64,000 bases of DNA from Actinomadura luzonensis. GTDB taxonomy: Bacteria > Actinomycetota > Actinomycetes > Streptosporangiales > Streptosporangiaceae. This document shows, piece after piece, positions 31,574 to 40,160 of the stretch; position 1 is the first letter of the stretch, and the number at the start of each line of letters is the position of its first letter. The notes beneath the pieces were generated by a model. It was not told the origin of the DNA. It did no database searches and saw nothing but the letters and a program-made list of their open reading frames with translations. The stretch spans positions 434,001 through 498,000 of the forward strand of contig NZ_JAKRKC020000001.1 in the NCBI RefSeq assembly GCF_022664455.2, written 5' to 3'. A program made the position numbers and the translations under genes.

Positions 31574-32680
31574 ATGGATCCCCTCATCAGCCGCAGGGCG
31601 CTCAACCGGGCCACGCTCGACCGCCAGTTCCTGCTGGCGCGCACCGACCGCGGCGTGCTCGACGTCGTCGAGCACCTGGGCGGCCTCCAGGCCCAGACCC
31701 CGCACACCTGGTACACCGGCCTGTGGACCCGGATCGCCGACTTCGACCCGGCGGTGGCCGGCGAGCTGCTGATGTCCCGGGCGCTGGTCCGCATCGCGCT
31801 CCAGCGCTCCACCATCCACCTCGTCACCGCCCGCGACTGCCTGGCCATGCGTCCCCTGCTCCAGCCGGTGACCGCGCGCATGACCCGCACCACGTTCGGC
31901 AAGCGGCTGGCCGGGGTCGACATGGACGAGCTGGCCGAGGCCGGCCGCGAGCTGCTGGAGTCGCGGCCGATGACCTTCGCCGAGCTGGGGCGCGAGCTGG
32001 CCGCGCGCTGGCCGTCGGCCGACCCGCACGCGCTCGGCCAGGGCGTGCGCTCCCTGGTGCCGCTGGTGCAGGTGCCGCCGCGCGGCGTGTGGGGCAGGAG
32101 CGGGACGGTCGCTCACACCAGCGCCGAGTCGTGGCTGGGCTTCGAGACGCCCGCGATGACGGCGGGCGAGCTGGTGCGGCGCTACCTGGCGGCGTTCGGG
32201 CCGGCGTCGGTCAAGGACGTCCAGACCTGGTCCGGGCTGACCCGGCTGAGCGAGGTGGTGGAGACGCTCGACCTCGTGCGCTTCCGCGACGAGTCCGGCC
32301 GCGTCCTGTACGACCTGCCGGACGCCCCGCGCCCGCCCGAGGACGTCCCCGCGCCGGCCCGGTTCATGTACGACTTCGACAACCTGTTCCTGTCCCACAC
32401 CGACCGCTCGCGGGTGATCAGCGACCTGGGCGCGGGCGTGCTGACCCGGTTCGCGGGCACCAACGTGCAGCCGCGGGCCGTCCTGGTCGACGGCTTCACC
32501 GCGGCCGACTGGACCTACCGCAGCGCGAACGGCCTCGCCACGCTCAACGTTCACCAGTGGCAGCCGCTCACGGCGGCGGAGCGGGAGGAGGTCGAGCGGG
32601 AGGCGATGGCGCTGCTGGGGTTCCTGACCCCCGACGACAAGCACGAGGTCGCGTTCTTCGGCGCCTCCTCGATGGGCTGA
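31574..32680 (+). CDS. Winged-helix DNA-binding domain protein (HTH_42 family)
   Basis: The 368-residue protein opens with ISRRALNRATLDRQFLLART and VEHLGGLQAQTPHTWYTGLW, typical of the HTH_42 family. That family is related to the AlkZ/YcaQ interstrand-crosslink DNA glycosylases. The catalytic QxQ or QxD motif of AlkZ is represented by the QAQ in GGLQAQTP, so a DNA-repair role is conceivable. Actinobacteria carry many members, mostly unstudied. It is probably leaderless. Its last 130 bp overlap the antisense 3' end of the phospholipase gene. Confidence 0.8.
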   Translation: MDPLISRRALNRATLDRQFLLARTDRGVLDVVEHLGGLQAQTPHTWYTGLWTRIADFDPAVAGELLMSRALVRIALQRSTIHLVTARDCLAMRPLLQPVTARMTRTTFGKRLAGVDMDELAEAGRELLESRPMTFAELGRELAARWPSADPHALGQGVRSLVPLVQVPPRGVWGRSGTVAHTSAESWLGFETPAMTAGELVRRYLAAFGPASVKDVQTWSGLTRLSEVVETLDLVRFRDESGRVLYDLPDAPRPPEDVPAPARFMYDFDNLFLSHTDRSRVISDLGAGVLTRFAGTNVQPRAVLVDGFTAADWTYRSANGLATLNVHQWQPLTAAEREEVEREAMALLGFLTPDDKHEVAFFGASSMG

Positions 32681-33168
32681 CCGCCGGGCCCGGCCGGGGT
32701 CAGGCCGACGCCGGTGAGGCCGCCGAAGCGCCGGACCGCCTGGTAGTACGTCCAGGCGAGCCGGTCGCAGGAGGCCCGGCCGGCCTCCGCGTAGCCGGCG
32801 CACACCTCACGCAGGTCGTGATAGAACGCCTGGTCCACGTGCGCCTTGTTCGCCGGGAACGCCCCCACGGCCTTGTAGTTGCGGTACCCGAAGTCGTGCC
32901 GCCGGCAGGGCAGGCGGAAGTCGAAGCCGAGCGGCCGGTCCGGGCTGCCGGAGCACAGGTCGCTCGACCAGTCGAAGCCGTAGCCCCCCCACGCCTCCTG
33001 GTCCTCCCAGGCCAGCCGCCAGGCGAGGGCGCTCGGCGTCGTGGGCCGGGTGAGCCCGGCGAGGGCGGCGAGCTTCTGCTCCAGCGTCACCGCGCGGGCG
33101 GCCGGCCCGGTCGCGGCGGTCAGCGAGCAGGCGGCGAGCACGAGCGTGAGGAGGCGGCGTCGGACCAT
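32551..33168 (-). CDS. Secreted prokaryotic phospholipase A2
   Basis: The 205-residue protein has a Sec signal peptide (RRRLLTLVLAACSLTAATGPAARA, cleavage near 26). The streptomycete-type PLA2 core includes CSGSPDRPLGFDFRLPC and then RRHDFGYRNYK, with the His91-Asp92 dyad that hydrolyses the sn-2 ester of phospholipids in a Ca-dependent way. Cysteines at typical disulfide positions are present. The family normally ends soon after TYYQAVRRFG. Here the frame runs on for about 45 residues, antisense to the winged-helix gene, so the C-terminus is atypical or the original stop was lost. Confidence 0.87.
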   Translation of the reverse strand: MVRRRLLTLVLAACSLTAATGPAARAVTLEQKLAALAGLTRPTTPSALAWRLAWEDQEAWGGYGFDWSSDLCSGSPDRPLGFDFRLPCRRHDFGYRNYKAVGAFPANKAHVDQAFYHDLREVCAGYAEAGRASCDRLAWTYYQAVRRFGGLTGVGLTPAGPGGQPIEEAPKNATSCLSSGVRNPSSAIASRSTSSRSAAVSGCHW

Positions 33169-33299
33169 GGCGACCAGAATGGCCCGGCGTGCCTCCGCCG
33201 GGCCGCACTTGCGGTTAACGCGGAGGCAGAATGTGCGTCATCACTCGCGCGGGAACGCGCATTTCCGGCAAGTCGCCCCCGCGTCTCGGGCGAAGGCGC

Positions 33300-34154
33300 T
33301 CAGGTCTCGTGCAGGCGGCGGATCACGGCCTGCTTGGCCGAGGCGAACTCCTCGTCCGTCAGCACGCCCGCGCGGTGCAGCTCGCCCAGCTCCGCCAGGC
33401 GGCGCAGCACCGCGTCGTGGGCGTCGTCGGCGACCGGCGGCGGCGGCGGCTCAGGCGCCTCGCGCGGGATGCGCGCCAGCACCGCCGCGGCGACCAGCGC
33501 GGTCGTGCCGCCGAAGCGCTGGATGCCCCACGACACGCAGCGCGGGTCCTTCTGCGGCTGCCGCGCGGGCCCCTCGCCCTTGACGCGGAAGCGCAGCGTG
33601 CCGTAGCCCATGCCGGACTGCGGCTTCCACTCCACGCCCGTGATCTGCGCCAGCGGGTATTCCTGCGGCCCCGCCTGCTCCTTCTCGGCGCTCGCGAAGC
33701 CGGTCCACTCCAGCCGCACCCGCTCCCCGTCGAAGATCGCCGTGCCGTCGCCGGCGGTGGCCGAGATAGGGAGGTCGGGGCCGGGCAGCAGGTAGCCGTC
33801 GCACGGGCCGGCGGGCTGCTGGTAGATCTCCAGCGTGTCGCGCACCTCGTCGGCGAAGTACTCGGCCGCGCCGGCCCGGGTCCTCGGGATCGCCAGCCGG
33901 TACGGGTCGGCGGGCGGCCCGAGCGCCCCGGCCACCGCGTCGGACAGCGGGTCGGCCCCCTTGCGCAGCCGTAAGCGCAGGTGGCCGCCCTTGCGGGCGG
34001 GCTCGAAGGTCACCCCCGCGACGGCCTCGCGCGGCACGGCGACCGCGCCCAGCGTGCGGCGCAGCTCGTGGATCTCCTTGCCGCTGCCGGGCACGATGCG
34101 CAGGATCTCACCGTTGAAGGTCCACGACCCGTCGGGGACGGCGATCTCGGCCAT
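33300..34154 (-). CDS. DUF4429 and SHOCT domain protein
   Basis: The 284-residue protein has two DUF4429 modules (about 10-125, with SWTFNGEILRIVPG, and 130-225, with TAIFDGERVRLEWTGF and GYGTLRFRVKGEGP). They resemble PH-like beta domains. A proline linker and a C-terminal SHOCT domain (AVLRRLAELGELHRAGVLTD, EEFASAKQAVIRRL; about 250-282) follow. SHOCT helices are thought to mediate oligomerisation or protein contacts. It is cytosolic and of unknown role, divergent from the HD hydrolase gene. Confidence 0.85.
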   Translation of the reverse strand: MAEIAVPDGSWTFNGEILRIVPGSGKEIHELRRTLGAVAVPREAVAGVTFEPARKGGHLRLRLRKGADPLSDAVAGALGPPADPYRLAIPRTRAGAAEYFADEVRDTLEIYQQPAGPCDGYLLPGPDLPISATAGDGTAIFDGERVRLEWTGFASAEKEQAGPQEYPLAQITGVEWKPQSGMGYGTLRFRVKGEGPARQPQKDPRCVSWGIQRFGGTTALVAAAVLARIPREAPEPPPPPVADDAHDAVLRRLAELGELHRAGVLTDEEFASAKQAVIRRLHET

Positions 34155-34204
34155 ATCCTCAGCCTAGGACACGCTCGGGGGGTGATCACGTCGAGAGGAA
34201 CCGC

Positions 34205-34786
34205 ATGGAGATCTTCACGAGCTGGCCCTCCTGGCGGGAGGCCGAGGGCCCGCTGATCCAGGCGCTGCCCGCCCCCACCGTGGACGCGGTGCGCGAGGCG
34301 TTCGCGTTCGCCCGCCGCTGCCACGGGGTCCAGCAGCGGCCGACGGGGCGGCCGTACGTGGAGCATCTGCTGGAGGCGCTGGAGGTGGCGGTGGCCGGCG
34401 CCGGGCTGCGCGAGCAGGAGGTGCTGGTCGCCGTCGTGCTGCACGACGTGCTGGAGGACACGCCGTGCACCGAGCGGGAGCTGGCGCGGCGCTTCGGCGC
34501 GCGGGTGGCCGAGCTGGTGCGGTGGGTGAGCAGGCCGCGTGGCACGGCCAAGGCCGACCACCTGGCCGCGCTGGTCAAGGCGCCGGCGCAGGCCGTGCTG
34601 GTCAAGCTGGCCGACCGGGCGAGCAACGTGCAGGAGCTCCAGCGCATGCCGTGGCGGTTCCAGCGGCGCTACTACCTGGAGACGGTGGCGTACGTGCTGC
34701 CGCTGGCCGGCGCCCACCCGTGGTTTGCGGAGTGGTACGGCGAGTGGCGTCGCCTCTGGCGGCGTGTGGAGCGCTGGCCGGGCTGA
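34205..34786 (+). CDS. HD-domain phosphohydrolase, RelA/SpoT-hydrolase-like
   Basis: The 193-residue protein shows HD-type metal motifs in the SpoT/Mesh1 arrangement: FARRCHGVQQRPTGRPYVEH (first His), VLHDVLEDTPC (HD plus ED near 81-87) and VKLADRASNVQEL (late Asp). It lacks a synthetase or TGS domain, so it resembles a small alarmone hydrolase that would remove pyrophosphate from (p)ppGpp. The C-terminal third is Trp/Arg-rich and unlike classical Mesh1, so the substrate is uncertain. GAGAGGAA precedes the ATG. Confidence 0.78.
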   Translation: MEIFTSWPSWREAEGPLIQALPAPTVDAVREAFAFARRCHGVQQRPTGRPYVEHLLEALEVAVAGAGLREQEVLVAVVLHDVLEDTPCTERELARRFGARVAELVRWVSRPRGTAKADHLAALVKAPAQAVLVKLADRASNVQELQRMPWRFQRRYYLETVAYVLPLAGAHPWFAEWYGEWRRLWRRVERWPG

Positions 34787-34800
34787 GCCGGGCGGCCCGG

Positions 34801-35523
34801 TCAGCCGTGCATGCGGGCCAGCCGGTTGCGCACCCCGCGGAAGTGGGCCACGACGGCGGCGGTCGCGGCCGGCCCGTCGCCCGCGAGCACCGCCGCGTAG
34901 ATGTCGCGGTGCCGCCTGGCCACGTCGGCGGGGGGTTCGTCCGGCGCGCCCAGGTGGTCGCGGAGCTGGTAGTAGACGTCCCAGAACGCGCCGAGGAGCT
35001 GGGAGACGAGGGGGTTGCCGAGCGGCCGGTAGAGCAGGTCGTGGAAGAGCCGGTCGGTCTCGGGCGAGACCAGGCCCTGCTCGGCCTCGGCGTCCATGCG
35101 GGCGATGACGTCGGCGACCGGGCCGAGCTCGGCCTCCGGACCGAGCGCGATGAGCCGCTGGACGAGCCCGGACTCCAGGATCTCGCGGATCTCGATGAGG
35201 TGCGCCAGGTGGTTCTTGCCGTTCTGCAGCGTGATGCGGCTGTGGAAGGCCAGCTCGTCCACGAGCCCGGCCAGGGACATGCGGCCGACGAACATGCCGA
35301 AGCCGTGCCGGATCTCGACGATGCCGACCGCCTGCAACGCCTTCAGCGCCTCCCGCACGGAGTTGCGGCTGACCTGGAGCTCCTCCATCAGCTCGGACTC
35401 CGTGGGCAGCGGATCCCCCGCCACCAGCCCGCGCCGGACGATGAGGTCCTTGACGCCCTCCTGGGCCTCGACGGCCCGGCTGGTCCTGGCCGGCCGCGCG
35501 GCGGGACGCGGGACTGCGGTCAT
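34801..35523 (-). CDS. FadR/GntR-family transcriptional regulator (FCD type)
   Basis: The 240-residue protein has an N-terminal GntR winged helix at about 25-90 (LPTESELMEELQVSRNSVRE, ALKALQAVGIVEIRHGFGMF) and a C-terminal all-helical FCD domain with metal/ligand-type residues (EIREILESGLVQ, LFHDLLY, RRHRDIYAAVLAGD). FCD regulators bind carboxylates or sugar acids. It is divergent from the ABC-transporter/DapA-family operon starting at 35657 and very likely controls it through the dyad at 35617-35634. ATG at 35523 has AAAGGA upstream. Confidence 0.9.
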   Translation of the reverse strand: MTAVPRPAARPARTSRAVEAQEGVKDLIVRRGLVAGDPLPTESELMEELQVSRNSVREALKALQAVGIVEIRHGFGMFVGRMSLAGLVDELAFHSRITLQNGKNHLAHLIEIREILESGLVQRLIALGPEAELGPVADVIARMDAEAEQGLVSPETDRLFHDLLYRPLGNPLVSQLLGAFWDVYYQLRDHLGAPDEPPADVARRHRDIYAAVLAGDGPAATAAVVAHFRGVRNRLARMHG

Positions 35524-35565
35524 GAAGGATCCTTTCGTCGTAGGTAACAATCCTGAAATCTTGTG

Positions 35566-35595
35566 TTGACCTCAAGCGACCCGGACATCTAGCGT
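35566..35595 (+). promoter_or_regulatory. Promoter of ABC-transporter operon (TTGACC-18-TAGCGT)
   Basis: The -35 TTGACC (35566-35571) and -10 TAGCGT (35590-35595) are separated by 18 bp, a good housekeeping-sigma match. Transcription would start near 35602, just upstream of the 18-bp operator. Confidence 0.65.
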
Positions 35596-35616
35596 CCATC
35601 TTACGCACGAGATAGG

Positions 35617-35634
35617 ACATGGGATGTCCCATGT
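35617..35634. promoter_or_regulatory. 18-bp operator ACATGGGATGTCCCATGT, probable GntR site
   Basis: Perfect 8-bp arms (ACATGGGA/TCCCATGT) flank TG. It lies 15 bp after the expected transcription start and 23 bp before the GTG of the binding-protein gene, so a bound repressor would block elongation. The adjacent divergent FadR-type regulator is the obvious candidate. Confidence 0.65.
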
Positions 35635-35656
35635 TCTACCTACCCAGGAGGCATCC

Positions 35657-37264
35657 GTGAGCTCTGAGTTCAGCCGCCGCGACTTCCTGCGCTACAGCGG
35701 AGCGACAGGTGCGGCGGCGTTCGTCGCGGCCACCCTCGCCGCCTGTTCCGGAGGTCCGGCCTCGACCGGCTCCGTCGGCGCCGGTTCGAACAAGGACCTG
35801 ATCACCGCGGTCATCGGCTACGGCAACGACCAGAGCTGGGACCCGACGCAGACCGCCTCGGCCTTCGCCATGGCCGGCATCCAGCACGTCTACGAGGGCC
35901 TGCTCGACACCGACCCGATCACCCGCGAGCCGTACCCGGCGCTCGCCACCGCGCTGCCGTCCGACCTCAACGCCACGAGCTGGACGTTCACCCTGCGCGA
36001 GGGCGCCAAGTGGCACGACGGGCAGCCGGTCACCGCCGACGACGTCGTCTTCACCTTCCAGCGGGTGCTGGACCCGGAGGCGAACGTCCTGGTCGGCAAC
36101 TTCTTCCGCGCCTGGCTCCAGGAGGTGAAGAAGACCGGCGAGCGGACCGTGGAGCTGGTGCTCAAGTTCCCCTTCCCCGACGCCGCGCCCCGGCTCACCA
36201 TCGCCAAGATCATGCCGAAGCACGTGTTCGGCCAGCCGGGAGCCTGGGACCAGGCCAAGGGCGGCAAGGCGGTGGGGTCGGGGCCGTACAAGCTGGTCCA
36301 GCACAACCCGAAGTCCAACACCGCCTTCGAGGCGTTCGACGGCTACAACGGCCCCCGCCCGGCCACCGTCAGGAAGATGAACTGGCTGACCATCGTGGAC
36401 GCCTCCGCGCGGGTCGCCAAGATCTCCGGCGGCTCGGCGGAGGCGCAGATCGCCGACAACATCCCGTACGCCAACGTCGACCAGCTCAAGCAGCAGGGCC
36501 TGAGCGTCGAGGGCGGCAAGGGCATGAACCACATGTTCCTGATGTTCAACACCGCCGCCAAGCCCTTCGACGACGTACGGGTCCGCCAGGCGCTGCACTA
36601 CGCGATCGACAAGCGGAAAATAATCGACGTGGCGCTGAAGGGCCACGGCACGGCCTCCAGCTCCTTCCTCAACGAGGGCCACCCCGACCACCAGCGGGCC
36701 TCGGTCGTCTACGACTACGACCCCGACAAGGCCAAGGCCCTGCTCAAGGAGGCGGGCGTCAGCGGCCTCACGGTCAACCTCATGGCCGTCAACGTGAGCT
36801 GGATCGCCGACTGCCTGCCCACCATCGCCTCCTCCTGGGAGGCCGTCGGCGTCAAGACGACGCTGGAGCCGCAGGACACCGCCGCGCTGTTCACCAAGAT
36901 GGACCAGTTCCAGGACTACCAGGTGGTGGCCGCCGCCTCGAACCCCAACCAGTTCGGCATGGACGCCGACCTCATCCTGCACTACAACTACGTGCCCGGC
37001 GGCCTGTGGATGAAGTACAGCCACTGGGACGGCACCGACGACGCCAAGAAACTCTTCGCCATGATGGACGAGGCGAGCAAGGAGACCGACCCGGCCAGGA
37101 AGCGCGACCTGATCCACAAGTACCTGGACCTGGTCGCCGAGAAGGCCGTGCTCTACCCGGTCGTCCACAACGAGCTGATGACCGCCTGGGACCCGAAGAA
37201 GATCTCCGGCGTCCGCGCCCAGCCCTACCCCGGCATCAACCTGCTGCAGGCCAAGAGGACATGA
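35657..37264 (+). CDS. ABC transporter substrate-binding lipoprotein (family 5, DppA/OppA type), Tat-exported
   Basis: The 535-residue extracytoplasmic binding protein has a twin-arginine signal (SRRDFLR, Arg7-Arg8), a hydrophobic stretch and the lipobox LAAC (Cys30), so it should be a Tat-translocated lipoprotein. The SBP_bac_5 body is clear: YEGLLDTDPITREPYPALAT, TFTLREGAKWHDGQPVTADD, then VRQALHYAIDKRKII. The family binds peptides, nickel, glycosides or other polar ligands. The GTG at 35657 follows AGGAGG. It is the first gene of a tightly coupled five-gene operon ending with a DapA-family lyase, so the ligand is probably a sugar-acid-like carboxylate. Confidence 0.92.
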   Translation: MSSEFSRRDFLRYSGATGAAAFVAATLAACSGGPASTGSVGAGSNKDLITAVIGYGNDQSWDPTQTASAFAMAGIQHVYEGLLDTDPITREPYPALATALPSDLNATSWTFTLREGAKWHDGQPVTADDVVFTFQRVLDPEANVLVGNFFRAWLQEVKKTGERTVELVLKFPFPDAAPRLTIAKIMPKHVFGQPGAWDQAKGGKAVGSGPYKLVQHNPKSNTAFEAFDGYNGPRPATVRKMNWLTIVDASARVAKISGGSAEAQIADNIPYANVDQLKQQGLSVEGGKGMNHMFLMFNTAAKPFDDVRVRQALHYAIDKRKIIDVALKGHGTASSSFLNEGHPDHQRASVVYDYDPDKAKALLKEAGVSGLTVNLMAVNVSWIADCLPTIASSWEAVGVKTTLEPQDTAALFTKMDQFQDYQVVAAASNPNQFGMDADLILHYNYVPGGLWMKYSHWDGTDDAKKLFAMMDEASKETDPARKRDLIHKYLDLVAEKAVLYPVVHNELMTAWDPKKISGVRAQPYPGINLLQAKRT

Positions 37265-38220
37265 CGCTCGTCGCCCGGATGCTGCTGCGGCGGCTCCTCA
37301 TCCTCGTCCCCGTGCTGCTCGGCGTGGTCGCGTTCGTGTTCGTCGTGATGCGCTTCTCCGGCTCCAAGCCCGAGTACGCCTACTTCCAGGGCGCGAACCC
37401 GACCCCCGAGCAGATCCACCAGTTCCAGGTCGAGAACGGCCTGCTGGACCCGCTGCCGCTCCGCTACGTGCGCTTCGTGGCCGACCTCGCCCGGGGCGAC
37501 CTCGGCACCAGCGTGCTCACGAAGAAGCCGGTGCTGGAGTCGATCACCACGGCGCTGCCGCTGACCCTGCAGCTCACCTTCCTCGGCCTGGCCGTGGCGG
37601 TGGTGCTGGCGCTGGCGTTCGGCGTGACCGCGGCGCTGTTCCGCGACCGGTGGCCGGACCAGGTCATCCGCATGGTGTCGCTGATCGGCGTGGCCGCCCC
37701 CGCGTTCTGGCTGGCGCTGCTGATGATCCAGTGGCTGGCGGTCGGCGAGGGCCTGTTCCCGACCGGCGGCTACATCAACCCGGCCGACTCGGTGCCGGGC
37801 TGGCTGCAGTCGATGACGCTGCCCGCCCTGTCGTTGTCGCTGCCGATCGCCGCCCAGCTCACCCGCATCATCCGCACGTCCATGGTGGAGGAGCTGGACC
37901 GCGACTACGTGCGCACCGCCGTCGGCAGCGGCCTGCCCCCGATCGTGGTCGTCGGCCGCAACGTGCTGCGCAACGCCCTCATCAACCCGCTCACCGTGCT
38001 GGGCCTGCGCATCGGCTACCTGATCGGCGGCACCGTCGTCATCGAGACCATCTACGGCCTGCCCGGCATGGGCCAGCTCATGATCAACGCGGTGCGCGAC
38101 GGCGATCCCGCCGTCGTGCAGGGCGTCGTGCTCACCATCGCGGTCGGCTTCATGGTCGTCAACCTCGTCGTGGACGTGCTCTACCTGCTGGTCAACCCCC
38201 GTCTGAGGAGCGCCGCATGA
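37261..38220 (+). CDS. ABC transporter permease, DppB/OppB type
   Basis: The 319-residue inner-membrane permease has a first helix (LLILVPVLLGVVAFVFVVMR), a conserved periplasmic GLLDPLPLRYVRFVADLARG segment, and the EAA loop with RTAVGSGLPPIVVVGRNVLRNALIN contacting the ATPase. Six helices are seen in total. Its ATG overlaps the stop of the binding-protein gene (ATGA), and its own stop overlaps the next start, so the genes are translationally coupled. Confidence 0.92.
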   Translation: MTLVARMLLRRLLILVPVLLGVVAFVFVVMRFSGSKPEYAYFQGANPTPEQIHQFQVENGLLDPLPLRYVRFVADLARGDLGTSVLTKKPVLESITTALPLTLQLTFLGLAVAVVLALAFGVTAALFRDRWPDQVIRMVSLIGVAAPAFWLALLMIQWLAVGEGLFPTGGYINPADSVPGWLQSMTLPALSLSLPIAAQLTRIIRTSMVEELDRDYVRTAVGSGLPPIVVVGRNVLRNALINPLTVLGLRIGYLIGGTVVIETIYGLPGMGQLMINAVRDGDPAVVQGVVLTIAVGFMVVNLVVDVLYLLVNPRLRSAA

Positions 38221-40160
38221 GACGTGGACAGACCGCGCGCCTGACCCGGCCCGGCATCCGCTTCCGCCGGCTGAAGCCCCTGTCGTGGGCCGCGGTCGCC
38301 GTGGTGGCCGTGGTCGTGCTGGCCGCGCTGCTCGCGCCGTGGATCGCGCCGCACTCGCCGTACTTCCAGGAGGCCGCCGGCGGCGGCCCCTCGGCCGCGC
38401 ACTGGATGGGCCTGGACAGCGCCAACCGCGACATCCTGTCCCGCCTGCTGTACGGGGCCCGCTGGTCGCTGCTCATCGGCCTCGGCGCGACCGGGCTCGC
38501 CCTGGTCGCCGGCGCGCTGGTCGGCGCGGTCGCCGCCACCGCGCGGCGCGGCGTGGACGAGACCATCATGCGGGTCCTCGACGTGATCATGGCCTTCCCC
38601 GGCATCGCGCTGGCCGCGGTCCTCGTGGCCGTCTTCGGCGGCAGCATCCCGGTGCTGGTCATGGCCATGGCCTTCCTCTACATGCCGTCCGTGGCCCGGG
38701 TCGTGCGGGCCAACGTCATCGCCCAGTACGGCGAGGACTACGTGGCGGCCGAGCGCGTCATCGGCGCCCGCACCCCGCACATCCTGCTCAGGCACGTGGC
38801 CGTGAACTGCGCCGCGCCGGTGCTGGTGTTCTGCACGGTGATGGTGGCCGACGCGATCGTGTTCGAGGCGTCGCTGTCGTTCATCGGGGCCGGCGTGCGC
38901 CCGCCGAACCCGTCCTGGGGCAGCGTCATCGCCGACGGCAAGAACCTGGTGCTGCTCGGCGGCTGGTGGGCCACGGTCTTCCCCGGCCTGCTCATCCTGC
39001 TCACCGTGCTGGCGCTCAACATCCTCGCCGAGGGCATCTCCGACGCCTGGGCCGCGCCCGCCGCCCGCCGCGCCCCCGTCCGCGCGGACGAGGACGCCTT
39101 CGAGCGGGCCAGGCCCGGCACCGGCGAGGTCGTCGAGCTGCCCGGCCTGGCCGAGGCCGCCCGGCGGCTGGCCGGACGCGCCCGCCCCCTCCCCGAGGGC
39201 CCGCCGATCCTCGCGGTCGAGCGGCTGCGCATCGGGTTCCCGGACGCGGCGGGCGGGGCCGGCGTGGACATCGTGGACGGCATCGGCTTCGAGGTGCGCC
39301 CCGGCGAGGTGCTGGGCCTGGTCGGCGAGTCCGGCTGCGGCAAGTCGCTGACCGCGCTCACCGTCATGGGCCTGCAGCCCCGCGAGGCCCGCGTCAGCGG
39401 CCACGTCCGCTTCGGGCAGCGCGAGCTGCTCACCGAGTCGCGCCGCGCCCGCCGCCGGCTGCTCGGCCACGAGATGGCGATGATCTACCAGGACGCGCTG
39501 TCCTCGCTCAACCCCGCCATGACCATCCGCGCCCAGCTCAAGCAGCTCACCCGGCGCGGCGGCCGGCGCACCCCCGCCGAGCTGCTGGAGCTGGTCGGCC
39601 TCGACGCCCGCCGCACGCTGCCCGCCTACCCGCACGAGCTGTCGGGCGGCCAGCGGCAGCGGGTGCTCATCGCGATGGCGCTCTCCCGCGACCCCAAGCT
39701 CATCGTCGCCGACGAGCCCACCACCGCGCTCGACGTGACCGTCCAGGCCCAGGTGATCGAGCTGCTGCTGCGGCTGCGCGAGGAGCTGGGCTTCGCGCTG
39801 ATCCTCGTCTCCCACGACCTCGCGCTGGTCGCCGACGTCACCGACCGCGTCGTCGTCATGTACGGCGGCCAGATCGTCGAGGCCGGCGCCACCCCCGCCG
39901 TGGTCGGCGCCCCCGCCCACCACTACGCCCGCGGCCTGCTCGGCGCGGTGCTGTCGCTGGAGTCGGGCGCCGAGCGGCTCACCCAGATCCGCGGCGTCGT
40001 GCCGTCCCCGGCCGACTTCCCGCCCGGCTGCCGCTTCGCCGACCGCTGCCCGATGGCCACCGACGTCTGCCACGCCGAGACCCCGGTGCTGACCGGCGAC
40101 GCCACCCACGCCGTGGCCTGCCACCACCCCGTCCGCGCGAGGAGCGAGCAGCATGCTTGA
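38217..40160 (+). CDS. Fused ABC permease (DppC type) and ATPase (DppD type)
   Basis: The 647-residue fusion has residues 15-285 forming the second permease (MGLDSANRDILSRLLYGARW; EAA loop VAAERVIGARTPHILLRHVA). Residues 325-640 form an ATPase with Walker A GESGCGKS (about 368-375), signature LSGGQRQR (about 474) and Walker B LIVADEPTTALD. A C-terminal oligopeptide-transporter cap has the Cys-rich FADRCPMATDVCHAE segment, possibly an Fe-S or structural motif. The fusion is known in actinobacteria and fixes a 1:1 permease:ATPase ratio. It starts within the previous stop (ATGA) and overlaps the next gene by 8 bp. Confidence 0.92.
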   Translation: MRRGQTARLTRPGIRFRRLKPLSWAAVAVVAVVVLAALLAPWIAPHSPYFQEAAGGGPSAAHWMGLDSANRDILSRLLYGARWSLLIGLGATGLALVAGALVGAVAATARRGVDETIMRVLDVIMAFPGIALAAVLVAVFGGSIPVLVMAMAFLYMPSVARVVRANVIAQYGEDYVAAERVIGARTPHILLRHVAVNCAAPVLVFCTVMVADAIVFEASLSFIGAGVRPPNPSWGSVIADGKNLVLLGGWWATVFPGLLILLTVLALNILAEGISDAWAAPAARRAPVRADEDAFERARPGTGEVVELPGLAEAARRLAGRARPLPEGPPILAVERLRIGFPDAAGGAGVDIVDGIGFEVRPGEVLGLVGESGCGKSLTALTVMGLQPREARVSGHVRFGQRELLTESRRARRRLLGHEMAMIYQDALSSLNPAMTIRAQLKQLTRRGGRRTPAELLELVGLDARRTLPAYPHELSGGQRQRVLIAMALSRDPKLIVADEPTTALDVTVQAQVIELLLRLREELGFALILVSHDLALVADVTDRVVVMYGGQIVEAGATPAVVGAPAHHYARGLLGAVLSLESGAERLTQIRGVVPSPADFPPGCRFADRCPMATDVCHAETPVLTGDATHAVACHHPVRARSEQHA

